The notes beneath the pieces are model-generated. The model was not told where the DNA came from. It worked only from the letters and a program-made list of their open reading frames with translations, and searched no databases. This document shows positions 11,359-23,309 of a stretch of 64,000 nt of DNA, piece by piece. Positions within the stretch are counted from its first letter, which is position 1. The number at the start of each line of letters is the position of its first letter. Made by a program: the position numbers and the translations under genes. This DNA is from Emydura subglobosa (lineage: Eukaryota > Chordata > Testudines > Chelidae), in the NCBI GenBank assembly GCA_007922225.1, contig ML680092.1, positions 1,149,308 to 1,213,307 on the forward strand. The letters run 5' to 3'.

Positions 11359-11885
11359 GCACCCGCAGTCTGCCCTCCCACGGGGCCACTGCACAGCCTC
11401 CGGGATCCCTTCCACATCCTCTAACCCTGCGTTCCACAGATCATCCCTCCCCCTCCCCCGCACAGATCCACTGGTAGGGATCCACGTGGCAGATCCCCCT
11501 CCATTTGCCTTCTGCAGTCCGCTCAACAGATGCTGCCAGGATCCACTTGACACATTTCTGTGGATCCCACCCCCAAGTGATTTATGATCCCCTGAAGATC
11601 TGCTCGTCACACCTCTCTGGATCCTCCCCCGGGCTCTGCTCAGCAGTCGTTCTGTGGATTCTGCCAGGGGTCTGCTCCCTCGGGACTGGTCTCCTCCCTC
11701 TAATGTTTGAACCCCAGTCAGAGCCCTGTTGCCAAGAGGATGCCCTTGGGGGTGAAGCATTGCAGGGAGCAGCCGACTGCTTTTGGGGGTGGGGATTGTT
11801 CATTCTAGTTGGAATTTTATTTTATTTTATTTTTAAATAATGTTTGGTTATGTGGGAAATAAAGATTGGAGAGTCCCACCGGGGC
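11359..11885 (+). other. RNF40: RNF40 3' UTR
   Basis: Sequence from the TGA to just past the polyadenylation signal. It is unusually rich in GATC-containing words (GGATCCAC, AGATCTGCTC), also found in the intron at 7,660-8,040. A T-rich stretch at 11,815-11,836 precedes the signal. Confidence 0.75.
11858..11863 (+). terminator. RNF40 polyadenylation signal
   Basis: Canonical AATAAA 500 bp after the RNF40 stop codon. Confidence 0.85.
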
Positions 11886-11978
11886 AAGATCCCCCAGCTT
11901 GGGAGCATCTGTATCGGTGCTTGGGGACGGGAACTGGGGGAGGACCACAACCATGGGGCTGTGGATCATGCAAGAAGC

Positions 11979-12205
11979 TTAGGGTACGTCTATACTACAA
12001 TTAAAATCCTGCAGCTGGCCCATGCTAGCTGACTAGGGCTTGCGGGGCAGTTTAATTGCAGTGTAGAGTCTTGGGCTCGGGCTGGAGCCTGGGCTCTGGG
12101 AGCCTGTGAAGTAGGATGGTCCCAAACTCGAACTGCAATTAAACAGCCCCGCAGCCTGAGCGGCGCCAGCCACGGGTGTCTAATTGCAGTGTAGACGTAT
12201 CCTTA
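11979..12205. mobile_element. MITE with TTA target duplication (Harbinger-like)
   Basis: A 221-bp element bounded by inverted ends, AGGGTACGTCTATACT on the left and GTGTAGACGTATCC on the right. It also has inner inverted segments around TTTAATTGCAGTGTAGA. TTA flanks both sides (11979-11981 and 12203-12205), as expected of PIF/Harbinger-type TWA target duplication. It has no coding capacity. Confidence 0.75.
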
Positions 12206-13585
12206 GATTCATAGATCCTAAGCCAGAAGAGACTATTGCGATCATTTCCTGTGTCACACAGGGCAGAGAACTTCCCAAAATAATTCCTAGAGCAGAGCAT
12301 TCAGAAAAATACCCAATCTTGATTTAAACATTTCAGTGATGGGAAAGCTACTACACCCAGTGGTAAATTGTTCCAGTGGTTACTCTCCCTGTTTAAAATC
12401 TATACCTTTTTTCCTGTTGGAATGTGCTGAGCTTCGAATTCCAGCCATTGGATCATGTTAGACCTTCCTCTGCTAGGTAGAAGAGTCCCTTAGCAAATAC
12501 TTGTTCCCTGTGGAGGTACTTATAGACTGTGGTCAAGTCACACCTTAACCTTATCTTTCTTAAGCTAAATAGATGGAGCTCCTTCAGTCTGTCACCTTAA
12601 GGCAGGTTTTCTTATTTTTAATCATTCTCGGGGCTCTTTTCTGACCCCTCTCCAATTTCTCAACATTTGTCTTTAATTCTGGGCACCAGAACTGGCTGCA
12701 GGATTCCAGCACCAGTTGCACCAGAGCCAAATCCAGAGGTAAAAGAACCTCTCTGCTCTTACTCGAGATTCCCCTGTTTATGTATCCCAGGATCGCATTA
12801 GCCCTTTTGGCCACGGCATCACAATAGATGCTCACATTTAACTGATTATCCACCAAGACCCCCTGAATCTTTTTCACTCACTGCTTCGCAGGCTAGAGTC
12901 CCCCATCCTATAAGTGTGGCAGACATTCTTTTTCTATATGTATATATTTACATTTAGCTGTATTAAAACACATTGTTTGCGCCCAGTTTACAACTGACCC
13001 AGATCACTCTGTATCAGTGACCTGTCCTCTTCATTATTTACCATTCAATTTTTGTGTTGTCTGCAAACATAATCAATGAGGATTTTGTTTTCCTTCTAGG
13101 TCACTGACAAAAATGTTAAATAATGTAGGGCCAAAAACTGATCCCCACGGGACCCCAGTGGGAGCACATCTATTCAATGATGGTTCCCCATTTTCAGTTC
13201 CAGTGTGAGACTTGTTAGCTTTTAGTCCATTTAATATGTGCCATGTTAATTCGCTATCATTCTAGTTCTTTAAATCAAAATGCCGTGTGGTACCAAGTCA
13301 AATGCCTTCCAGAAGTCTAAATACATTGTATCACCACTATTTCCTGTATCAGTCAAACTTGTAATCTCATCAAAACAAAGTTGCTGAAGTTTGATAGGAT
13401 CTATTTCCCATAAACCCATGTTGTTTGGCATTAATTACATTCCTTTCTTTTATTAAGGGTGTCCCCCATCAGCTGATCTGTTATCTTCAGTGGGATGGAT
13501 GTCAGGCTGACAAGCCTATTATTACCCAGTTTACCCTGTTTACCCTTTTAAAATATTGGCAAAACTTTTGTGTGTGGTCAGCCAG
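12206..13585 (-). mobile_element. CR1 LINE, 5'-truncated and decayed
   Basis: The reverse strand carries the CR1 3' end and C-terminal reverse-transcriptase region: a segment like NVSIYCDAVAKRANAILGYINRG at 12,720-12,850, and further upstream RT sequence to about 13,580. It has multiple stops and is non-functional. Confidence 0.8.
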
Positions 13586-13944
13586 GGTACTGCCAGGAGG
13601 CAGCTCACAGCATCCATGCTTCTGGGGAGTGGGAAAGGGGTACCACCTTTTCTAACCTGTCATCTGGCACTGGAGAGGCAGGAATGTCTGAGCAGGGATG
13701 AAGGGGTTGTCCCATGACCCCAGAGCCTTCATCCACCCTGTGAAAGTTAAGGGGAATGCTGCATCCCATCAACCTCCCTGCTGCCATGATGGATGAGAGA
13801 GGCTGGGATAGAGACCCTATATTTGGGATGCTGCTGCTCTATGCATGATCCAATTTCCTCCCAGAACTGGGGCAGAAAACCCAGGAGCCCCGCCCCCCCC
13901 ACCCACTCTAACCCACTAGACCCCACTCCTTCCCACAGCTGGAG
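13586..13944. other. Intergenic stretch, no gene recognised
   Basis: No exon-like signal was seen. At 13,875-13,935 there is a minus-strand MIR-head fragment with AAACCCAGGAGCCCC and CCCACTAGACCCCACTCC. Confidence 0.5.
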
Positions 13945-14106
13945 AGAATAATAGAAATTTAGGAATAGAAGGGACCTCAATAGCTCACCTAGGCCAGTCC
14001 CCTGCACTGAGGCGGGACTAAATATTATCTAGACCATCCCTAACAGGTGTGTCCAACCTGTTAAAACCTCCAGTGATGAGATTCCACAACCGCCCTTGGT
14101 AACCTG

Positions 14107-15267
14107 TGTGACCCATCCGTGCCTAGGGTAGCCACCTGAAAATGCCAAGGTCAGGGCAGGCTGTAAAAGGAGAGCAGATTCTTCCAATACTAGTGGGTGA
14201 CACTGAAGTCAGGCTTCCCAACCAGCCACAAACTGCTTCTGATCCCCCACACTGGTTATAAGAAGCCAAAATAAAAATACACACAGCCCCCTTCACTGTA
14301 TTCCAGTCTCTGGCTCCCAATCAGCCACTAGGTCCAGTAAAGAGATCAGTTATTTATACTCCATGCTCTTTACTAAAAAGGTTCCTCCTGACCCCAAAGG
14401 GTCAGCCACAGTACCAGTTCAATATAAGTTTGGATCTTACACAGAATACCACGCTGCCAGCCAATACTTTAGTAACTGAAACTAAAGGTTTATTATAAAA
14501 CAAAGGAAACAAACTATGAGAGAAATGTTAAAGGATTAAAGTAATCAGATACATACAAATGATTGGAAAGTCCATATACATCAGATTTCTAGAATTGTGG
14601 AGTTTGCAAGCTTGTATAGTCCCTCTGGTGTACATCCAATACCTGGATGGGTCTCAGTCCTTTGTTTCACAGCTTCAGTTCAGTTGTAGATGAGCTGATC
14701 CAGAGGTAGTTGAAGCTGAATCCCGACTGAAATACAAAATGGATTCCCCAGGCCTTTGCCTTATATACCTCCTGGCCCTGGCCATGCTGTTTGTGGAGTT
14801 TTACAAGAACTAAGATGGAGTCCAGAGCCACATGGGCCAGTCCTAGTGCCTCATCAGGTATGCTGCCTATGGAATTTCACAGGAACCAAAATGGAGTCCA
14901 GGGTCACATGGGCAAGTGGTCCAAAGTCAAATGGGCAAGTCCTGATGGCTCATCAGGTATATCCCTGGCTTCTCCCCCTGGGTCGCTTGCACCTGGGAAT
15001 GTCTTAATGGGCCATTAAGCAGGCTATTGTTCTGCAGCCATCCTGTCTGAGTCGTTACCCAGACAGAACAATTTGAAATGCTGATATGTCAAACGTATCC
15101 ATAACTTCCATCTCACATATAACACTGAACATAAACATCATCTTACTAAGCACATTATAGTCTTTCTAACAGTACCTGACATGGCATATCTCACATGAAT
15201 TATTATGATTTTGACATATTGATGTTAAACAAATGCCCCCCTTCCCTCCAATCCAGCCAGTGTGACA
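14107..15267. mobile_element. LTR-like insertion nested in CR1
   Basis: 1,161 bp beginning TGTGACCC and ending TGTGACA, so the termini are TG...CA with a short inverted match. It is flanked by ACCTG (14102-14106) and ACTTG (15268-15272), a plausible 5-bp target duplication with one change. CR1 sequence resumes exactly across the junction. It has no protein-coding domain, so it is best read as a solo LTR or a non-autonomous element. Confidence 0.6.
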
Positions 15268-16825
15268 ACTTGTTCCAGTGCTTGTACCTACCCTTACAGT
15301 TAGGCCGTTTTTCCTAATGTCTAATTTAAATCTCCCTTGCTGCACTGTAAGCCCATTACTCTTGTCCTGTCCTTAGTATATACGGAGAACAATTTGTCAC
15401 CCTCCTCTTTATAACTTGAAGATTATTATGTCCCCCTTCAGTCTTCTCCAGAAAAAAAAGGTTTTTTTCAGTTTTTCCTCATAGGTCATGTTTTCTAGAC
15501 CTTTAATCATTTTTGTTGCTCTTCTAGACTTTCTCCAATTTGTCCACATCTTTCCCAAAGTGTGGTGCCTGGAACCGGGCACAGTACTCCAGTTGAGGCC
15601 TTATGAGTGCTGAGTAGAGTGGAAGAAATACTTCTCTCATCTTACAATACTCCTGCAAATACATCTCAAAATGATGTTTGCTTTTTTTGCAACAGTGTTA
15701 CATTGTTGACTCATAATTAGTTTGTGATCCTCTACAACTCCCAGATCCTGGTCTGCAGTACTCCTTCCTAAGCAGTCACTTCTCATTTTGAAGAGTTCCA
15801 TTTTGTATTTGTGCAACTGATTTTTCCTTCCTAAGCATAGTACTTTGCATTTGCCTTATTGAATTTCATTCTATTTATTTGATTATTTCTCCAATTTGTT
15901 GAGATCATTTTGAATTCTAATTCTGTCTTCCAAAGTGCTTGCAACCCCTCCCAGATTGGTATCATCCGCAGACTTTCTAAGTGTACGCTCTGTGCCATTA
16001 TCCAAATCCTTTACAAAAATATTGAATAGAATTGGACCCAGGACAGATCCCTGCAGGACCTTTAATATTTTGGCCATTGCTGTATTTTTCTGTTATTGTC
16101 TTTCCCTCTTCCCTGAGTTATAGGCGTGTCCTGTCTTTGATCGTCGTCTTCTAATGTATTTGTAAAATGTTTTCTTGTTACTCTTTATGCCCCTAGCTAG
16201 TTTAATCTTGTGCCTTGGACTTTGTAACTTTGTCCCTATGCGCTTTCTTTTTCTTTCCCTTTCCTTTTTTCTTTAATGGTCATCCTTTGTAATTTTTACT
16301 TCATTTCCACTTTTTGTATGACCCGTTTTTGAGTTTCAGGTCTTTGAAGATCTGGTTAAGCCAGAGTAATCTCTTATCATACTTCCTTCTCTCCTAAGGA
16401 TGGGGATAGTTTGCTCTTAACACTGTTTCTTTACAAAACCGCCAACTCCCCTGAATTTGTTTCCCTTAGACTTGCTTCTTGTGGGCTCTTACCTACTAAT
16501 TCTTTGAGTTTGCTAACATCTGCCTTCTTGAAGTCCATTGACTTTATTCTGCTGTTTTCCCTCCTACCATTCCTTAGAATCATGAACTCTATCTATTCAT
16601 GATCACTTTGAGCCAAGCTGCCTCCCACCTTCAAATTCTCAACCAGTTCCTCCCTATTTGTCAGAATCCAGTCTAGGACAGCTTCTCCCCTAGTTATTTT
16701 CTCCACCTTCTGTAATAAAAGTTGTATCCAGCACATTCCAAGAACTTGTTGGATCATTTGTGCCCCGCTGTATTATTTTCCCCTCAGCTGTCTGTGTAGT
16801 TGAAGTCCCCCATTACCATTAAGAT

Positions 16826-17035
16826 CTGGTCTACCCTACAGACCTATATCAGTATAACTGAGTCACTTGGCATGTCAAAAAATCTCCTGCCACCATAGTT
16901 GCCATATTTCAGGAAGGTGGATTAACTACAACAAAGGGCGAGCTCTCTCCTGTCATTTTAGAGCATCTTCATTAAAGCACTACAGTGGTGCAGCTGCACT
17001 GATGCAGTGTTTTAAGTGTAGGTATGTCCTAAGTC
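16826..17035. mobile_element. MITE with TAA target duplication
   Basis: Ends GGTCTACCCTACAGACC and GTGTAGGTATGTCC form a loose inverted pair, and TAA occurs at both junctions. It splits the CR1 endonuclease segment. Its family appears related to the element at 11,979. Confidence 0.5.
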
Positions 17036-17404
17036 TTGTGCTTTTGTTAGTTTTAAAAAAGCTTCGTCCACCTCTTTTTCCTGGTTAGGTGGTCGCTTGT
17101 AGACCCCCTACTATGACATCACCCTTATATTTTACTCCTTTTATTCTTTCCCAGAGACTTTCAACGTCTGTGATATCCTCAATCTCAGTGTTAGTGTATA
17201 TGTGTTTGAGACAAGGCAACACATCCTCCCTTTTTCTCCCTGCTTGTCCTTCCTGAACAAGCCATACCTGTCTATACCAATACTCCAGTCACGTGAATGA
17301 TCCCACCAAGTCACTGTGATGTTAATGACGTCAGTGTGATTATTCACTAATATTTCTAGTTCTTTCCTGGGTATTCCCCACGTCTGGCATTAGCATACAG
17401 GCAT

Positions 17405-17490
17405 CTAAGAACCCAGCAGTCCTGACTCCAACCTCCCCCCGCACCCTACCCACTAGACCCCTCTCCCTTCCCAGAGCTGGGGATGGACCC
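17405..17490 (-). mobile_element. MIR-head fragment
   Basis: AGAACCCAGCAGTCCTGACT followed by CCCACTAGACCCCTCTCCC and CAGAGCTGGGGATGGACC, the same sequence seen at 13,880, 29,430, 52,750 and 58,550. This is the complement of the MIR-type head. Confidence 0.5.
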
Positions 17491-17639
17491 TACGCAGCAG
17501 TGCTTGAGCAACATCTAAGGTGAGTGACGGCGGGTCTCCTGCTAGGCTCCAGCTGGTCTCTGCTGCTCTGTGAACCAACTGGCTACAGATGAAACGCTCA
17601 GGATTGCCCCACTTTTCAGCACCTCTAGCTGAGCTGGGA

Positions 17640-18340
17640 GCGGCTTATGCAGTGCCTCAGACCGCCCGGAGGAGGGGAGCCGCTGCAGGGAGAAACTACA
17701 GCCCCGCGGTGGAGCCCGCCCAGCCCTGACTGTGAGGGGAGGGTGCCTCTCACTGAGTCCCTGCCTCCTGCCCAGACCCAGTGACCCTGCCGCTGGCCGC
17801 AGGAGCTGGTGGTGCAAAGATCCGTAGGTTTCGGGGCACGTGCTAACGACCCCCCCCCCTCCCCATGCCGTGGCTCTCTTCTCGGGGGAGGGGGAGAGAG
17901 GCCGCTGCTGAGTGAAAGGGGCCGCGCTCGCAGACCCCCAAATCGGGCGATTCCTCGAGGAATCAGGAACTAGAGCAAGGAGGGGACGGAATAAGGCAGG
18001 GACCTTCCTGTTCCCAGCCACCCCCACCGCCCGCCCGGCCGGCTGGCAGCTGGCAGGGACACACAAAGAGCCCGTGCCTAAGGGGCCAGTGTCCCCGGCC
18101 CCGCGGGGGGATCGCCCCGGCCGGGCGGGGAGCGGGGCGCCGGGGAGACCCCGAGACTCGCAGCCAGAGGCGGCCCCGGGGAGGGAGAGAGAGAAACAGC
18201 AGCCGAGGCAGGAAATCGCCGCCTGGAGGAAGCGGCCGCGGTGAGGAGGGGGCCGGAGCCGGAGCCGCAGGGGGGCGGGATCAGGGAGACGCCCCCGCCC
18301 TGGGCAGCCCGCGGAGCTTTGGGCAGCTGAGCCCAGCCAG
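17640..18340 (+). promoter_or_regulatory. CpG island, probable promoter and first exon of zinc-finger gene 1
   Basis: A dense CpG stretch with CCGCGG and GCGGCCGC words. A candidate donor, CGGCCGCG|GTGAGG, is at 18,241. The island sits 1.4 kb upstream of the KRAB-B-like exon on the same strand, so it probably holds the non-coding first exon. The intron that follows (18,242-19,699) contains a MITE and no recognised exon. Confidence 0.55.
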
Positions 18341-18877
18341 GTCTGGGGTGGCGGGGTGGGGCTGCTGATGGGAACCATGCTAAGCCCCGGGAAGATCTTA
18401 AAGGGACAAGTGAGGGGGCACAGGAGCCGGGGGCCCCTGGGAGCGGGTTGCAACCCCCCTCCCCCAGCACAGCTCCCCCTTGGCACGTGGCCCTCAAGTT
18501 CCAGCTGGACATTTTTAGGGGAGCTTTGTTTTAATGAAATGATGCCCTCGGGCCTTTAATGAATGGGGCAGAATTGGTACCCAAGGGTCCAGGGGATGGG
18601 GTGGGTCACATCCGGCTTTTAATCTCCTCACCCTTTGGCTGTCCAGGCACCCATGGTTTCTGCGTTGATGGCATTAGTCCTCTGGAATTGACATTGTGTG
18701 TGGGGGTCGGGGCTGGAGAGGGCCCAGGTGGAGGTTTGAGCCCCCAGGGGGATGGTTTGAGATGAATGCCTGAGCTGGGAGCTGCAGCTCAATGACTTTA
18801 ACAGCTACCCCATTGTCATTAGGTTTCAGAGCTGACGCTCCCATGGCGAAGTGTAGAGGCAATCCGTGCATTTTCAG

Positions 18878-19200
18878 GGTAAGTCTCCACTACAAAATGA
18901 AGTTACGATGATTGATGGTCCCCACAGTAATTGATTCGGTTTCCTGAGGCTGGCGGTGTGCATCCCCACTAGGAGTGCTTGCACCGATTTAATTGCCGTT
19001 GTGGGGTGGCTTCCGAAAGAAAGCAGTGGTTGATGTAAGCAACAGCATCTACACTGACACTGCGGCGACCTACCTACATCGACTTAAGCACTGCACTTCT
19101 TGCGGAGGTGGAGTGAAGTCCATGTAGTGGGCGAGTTACGTCAGTGGGAGCCACATTTTAGTGTAGCCGTTTACAGAGTTAGGTCGACGTAAGCTGCCTC
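18878..19200. mobile_element. MITE-like element
   Basis: Begins GGGTAAGTCTCCACTACAAA and ends around TTTTAGTGTAGCCGTTTA then AGGTCGACGTAAGCTGCC. These are the GTGTAGAC-type ends common to the small DNA elements of this window. Right boundary approximate. Confidence 0.45.
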
Positions 19201-19728
19201 CAAGTATTCAACTCAGGCTCTCTGCAGACACAGGCAGATGTTGGATCATGTCTTCCAGATTTCCTGTGTGCATGTCAGAGCTAGAAACATTTTTTCCCCT
19301 TAGTGAAAACTCCAGTTCTGCTGCCAGTTGTGCATTCTGGGCACTGAATGCATCGTGCCAATCTCTGGTTTCATCTCTATGCTATGCCTAGCCTATCTCA
19401 ATTCAGAAGTGATTAAATGAAGGGGAGCTGGGGCAGCTGTAGAGCTGGGGCATGAAAGTGGGATCAGCTGGGACTAAAGCATCATCCTATGGTTGTAAAT
19501 TGTCGTAATGCCAAGTATCAGGCTCAGGGGTGTTGAGTGATGGTGATGCAATGATAAGGTCCTATCTTAATTAAGCTCTTGGTTAAGGGTCCCTCTGGAA
19601 GTGAGGTGCTAAGAGTGGATGAAAAGGGAAAACCTACAGATGTGTTTGAATTCAGCAACTTCCTCCACATGACTGGGATCATGCCTGGCCCTGCAGCAGG
19701 ATTCCCTGACCCTGCTGTGATCTCCCAG

Positions 19729-22188
19729 ATGGAGCGAAGGGAAGAGCCGTGTGCCTCGGATCCTCAGGGTGCTGACGAAAGAGAGATCCCAAGAGGTGCC
19801 TGCACAGGTGAGGAATGAGAGAGACTGGCTCAGAGATTGTCTGGGAGTGAAGGTGAAAATTGGGAGCCCCCCCGGTTCTGTTTTACACTCCCCATCCCTT
19901 TTTCATTCCCCCTACCCTTTTTGCCCTCCCCCATCCCTTTTACTGTGTGAGCCATGAGCAACACCCCCAGCTGTGGGGAGGAAGCGGGGTATTGGGGCTC
20001 CAACTTTGGCAACCTGTGGGGTCAGCTGCCTCTCCCCTCACATACCCCAGTGCTCAGCATTGCCTCTTTCTGCTCCTCCCCATGAGTGGTGGGGACCCCC
20101 ACTGAGAACCCTACTATCTCTCCAGCAGCATCTCCCTGAGCAATGACCCCCAGTTCTGTTTCCATAGAGATGGGATGGGGAGCTATGGAAGAGTGTAGGC
20201 CCCATCTCTCTGGTTACTGGGGGGGGGCAGGTGTTCTAGGCCCCCATCTCTAAGGTATGGGTAGGCCAGGGAAACTTGTATGCTAGGCCTTGTCTCTGTG
20301 GTAATGGGGGGGCAGGTGGGGTGACTCACATTTGAGGCCCCATCTCTATGGACACGGATGGTGCCTTAGAGCAGGGCCAGCTCTGCCCCAGTTGCCCAGG
20401 CCTGTACCAGCCCTGGCATCTCTCTGGGCACAGCCCGATCTGCCCTACCAGGGGGAGAGTCTCTTTGCTGAAGGTCAGCTGTGATAGTTCTAAGACAGCC
20501 GGGTTCACAGGGCCCCAGCACATAAGGGCGGAGCCAGGGAGGAGAAACCCAGGGGGGTTGTGGTCTCTGGGCAGTAGCAAAACCCCGCACATACCCATCA
20601 GCTACTGGGCCTGGGTGGGGGTGTGTGTCTTCCATTCAGGGGCCAAGCAGGCCAGATCCCACTCTGAGTTGGCAGGGCAGCAGCTGTGGCTCTCCTATGG
20701 CAGTCAGGCCACTGGGGCAGACGTGGCTTCTCTTCTCCCTTCTTGTGAAGGGTTGGGGGGGGGGATTTGCTTCCTGCCCATCAGGTGTTCTGCTCCCTTT
20801 GCTGCCCCCCGCCCCTCCTACACAGGGAAGGAGCCCTGTCTGGATTCTCTCTCTCTCCCGCAACAGGCGCCAGGAGCAAGGAGAAAGATCCCCTGCGGGA
20901 AGGGCCACTGGGAGCCGAGCCAAACGGGAGCCCCAAGCAAGTAGATGGCCGGCCCGACTGGGAGACCGTGTGCGAGAGCCCCCTGCAGGAGATCCTGGTG
21001 CACCAGCGCGCCCACATGGGTGAGAAGCCCTACAAATGTCCCGAGTGCGGGAAGAGCTTCCACCAGAGCTCCCACCTCATCCGGCACCAGCGCATCCACA
21101 CCGGGGAGCGCCCCTACAAGTGCGGCGAGTGCGGCAAGGCCTTCAGCCAGAGCTCGCTGCTGACGCGCCACCAGCGCACCCACACGGGGGAGAGACCCTA
21201 CAAATGCCCCGACTGTGGGAAGAGCTTCAGCCGCGGCTCGAACCTCAGCCAGCACCAGCGCATCCACACCGGGGAGCGGCCCTACAAGTGCACCGAGTGT
21301 GGGAAGAGCTTCACGCTCAGCTCCCACCTGATCCGCCACCAGCGCACGCACACGGGCGAGCGGCCCTACAAGTGCGGCGAGTGCGGCAAGGCCTTCGCCG
21401 AGAGCTCCCACCTGCGCCAGCACTGCCGCACCCACCGCTGCGAGCCACCCTACAAGTGTCCCGACTGCGGCCGGGCCTTCGCCCTGAGCCTGGACTTCGT
21501 GCAGCACGTGCGGGAGCACACGGAGCGCCGGCCCTACCGCTGCGGAGCCTGCGGGCGCTGCTTCCCCCTCAACTCAGCCCTTGCGCAGCACCGCAAAAGC
21601 CACCACCGCCCCCCGGCCACCCCCAAGGCCCACCCGTGCGGGGTGTGCGGTAAGGTTTTCGGCAAGAGTTCGCACCTGGTGACCCACCGGCGGGTGCACA
21701 CAGGGGAGAAGCCCTTTGCCTGCGCCGAGTGCGGGCGCGGCTTCAGCCAGAGTGCTGACCTGGCGAAGCACCGGCGCACCCACACAGGTGAGCGGCCCTA
21801 CCGCTGTCCCGAGTGCGGCAAGAGCTTCAGCGTCTCCTCCACCCTGGTCAAGCACCAGCGCAGCCACAAGGGGGAGCGGCCCTACCCCTGCACCGAGTGC
21901 GGCAAACGCTTCAGCCAGAGCTCCAACCTCATGCAGCACCAGCGCAGCCACCGCGGGCACCGGCCCTACCACTGCACCGAGTGTGGCAAGGCCTTCGCCC
22001 AGAGCTCGGCCCTCCTGCAGCATCACCGCACCCACACCGGCGAGAAGCCCTTCGCCTGCCTGCAGTGCGGCAAGGCCTTCAGCCTCAGCTCCAACCTACG
22101 CCAGCACCGGCGCACGCACCGTGCAGACGCCGGCCCCGCCTGGGGAGGGGCTGGCTCGCTTGTACACATCCAGAAATACCTCAGCTGA
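19729..22188 (+). CDS. C2H2 zinc-finger protein, 13 fingers, KRAB-B-like exon
   Basis: Probable sequence-specific nuclear DNA-binding protein. Two exons are supported. The first, 19700-19807 after GCAGCAG, encodes [17 protein letters not shown], which resembles a KRAB B box and is read in phase 1; its in-frame ATG at 19729 is used as the start. The second, 20867-22188 after CCCGCAACAG, encodes the finger array. The product is 466 aa from this ATG. Thirteen C-x2-C-x12-H-x3-H fingers follow, most joined by TGE[KR]P linkers. A half finger ([12 protein letters not shown]) precedes finger 1. Fingers 5-8 have non-standard linkers (HRCEPP, HTERRP, and a long [11 protein letters not shown]). The C-terminus is a short non-finger tail ending HIQKYLS. 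No KRAB A exon was found upstream. Human orthology cannot be assigned by eye. Confidence 0.85.
20198..20352 (+). repeat. Degenerate tandem repeat in zinc-finger gene 1 intron
   Basis: GGCCCCATCTCTATGG-like and GGTTACTGGGGGGGCAGGTG-like words recur about every 50-65 bp between the two exons. Confidence 0.5.
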
Positions 22189-22257
22189 ATAGGAGAGGAC
22201 ACGGGAACCCCAAGGGGGGGGGAGGTCCCTGGGAGAAGAGTGAATTTGTGCTGGGAA

Positions 22258-22530
22258 GGGGCTGGGAACGAGGACTCCTGAATTCCGTGGGCAGGGAGTA
22301 GGGTCTAGTGGGTTGGAGGAGCCGGGAGTAAGAACACTTGGGTGCTACACCAGCTGTGAAAGGGGGGTGGGGTCTAGTGGTGAGAGCAAGAGAGGCCAGG
22401 AGACAGGACTCCTGGGTCCTACCCCCAGCTCTGGCACTTGCTTTTGTGCTCTTGAGTCTTTTTCCCCTGTCTGTGCCTCAGGTGTCTCATCTGGGAAATG
22501 GGGCCGGCGCTGCTGGCCTTCCTTCGGGAT
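22258..22530 (+). mobile_element. MIR-type SINE
   Basis: Head words GGTCTAGTGG and AGACAGGACTCCTGGGTCCT, then CCCAGCTCTGGCACTTGC, then the core-like TGTGCCTCAGGTGTCTCATC followed by TGGGAAATGGGGC. The order matches a MIR, with a partial duplicate of the head on the left. Confidence 0.65.
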
Positions 22531-23303
22531 CTGGGGCTGAAAAGCATCAACGGGTGCTATGTATGACAAAGAAGCTCATCTGAAGAGGATGGTATCAGAA
22601 GGAGGGTGGGGGAGTGTATGTTCTGGGGGGCGTTATTTAGAATTCATGTAGCGGGTGGTTAGTTGTTAACGTGAGGAGTAGGTTTCAGTCAAGATGGGGA
22701 CTTAGTGGAAGAAGTGGTTTGGGGGGAATGTTGGAGAAAGGAGGATTGGTTTCTCCCTGGTGCCCTGGGAATTCTGGCCCTGCTGGAGGTGGGGCCCTCT
22801 CCTGTTTCCCCACCCCTCACACAGAAGGGATCATTAACCCCTGCAGGCCCATCCTATCTCCTGATGTCTTTGCCCGTCCTGGGGCAACCATCCCTTCACT
22901 CTCCAGAATCTCACTGGCTCTGGACCCTGTTCTCTGCTCCTTCCCCTCTCTCAGGAGTCAGGGGGTTCAGGAGCTGTGGGGGGTGTGTGAGAGACTTCTG
23001 GGTAGGTTTCCCTGAGAGGCTGGACAAATGGACATGCCCAGACGGGGCAGCCTATCTCCTTCTCCTCAGCAGTGTCTCCAGCGCCTGGCTACTCTCTTCA
23101 CAGTGCATGAAGCTGCTAGTTCAGGAGCTCAATGACACCCGGGAACATCCCCTCCTGGGCCTGGAGCAGCCAGAGAGGTTCCCAGACGTCTGTGTGACTG
23201 CAGCCCAAACTCCTTATTCCCAGCAGGTGCCCGGATCCTGCTCCCCTGCTGGATTTTGTGACCGACTGAATCTCTGTTGTGTTAGCAAGTTGTATCTGTA
23301 GGA

Positions 23304-23309
23304 AATAAA
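23304..23309 (+). terminator. Polyadenylation signal
   Basis: AATAAA 1.1 kb after the zinc-finger gene 1 stop, preceded by GTATCTGTAGG. It is the first canonical signal on the + strand in this interval. Confidence 0.5.

Larger units (their letters stand above)
13945..17395 (-). mobile_element. CR1 LINE, long copy split by two later insertions
   Basis: A minus-strand CR1 copy runs from its 3' end (about 13,945) through the reverse transcriptase (ADDTNLGGVAS core at about 15,930-15,970) and into the endonuclease region, where the complement of 16,795-16,820 reads MGDFNYTDS-like. It is interrupted at 14,107-15,267 by an LTR-like element and at about 16,826-17,035 by a MITE. Stops and indels are frequent. 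It is one of the longest CR1 copies in the window. Confidence 0.75.

Noticed and set aside
17542..18486. A 314-codon open frame on the minus strand in the CpG island
   Set aside because: High GC content removes stop codons, and the translation is low-complexity with no family resemblance. Other frames over the same island are equally open.
19579..19699. Extension of zinc-finger gene 1 upstream of the B-box exon to an ATG at 19,579
   Set aside because: A good acceptor in the expected phase lies at 19,699, and the upstream text shows no KRAB A or other domain.
20818..21519. Long minus-strand frames opposite both zinc-finger arrays (also 21,574-22,035 and 27,537-28,442)
   Set aside because: They are antisense shadows of the repeated finger codons, giving repetitive LVGPLAGVDAL-like text.
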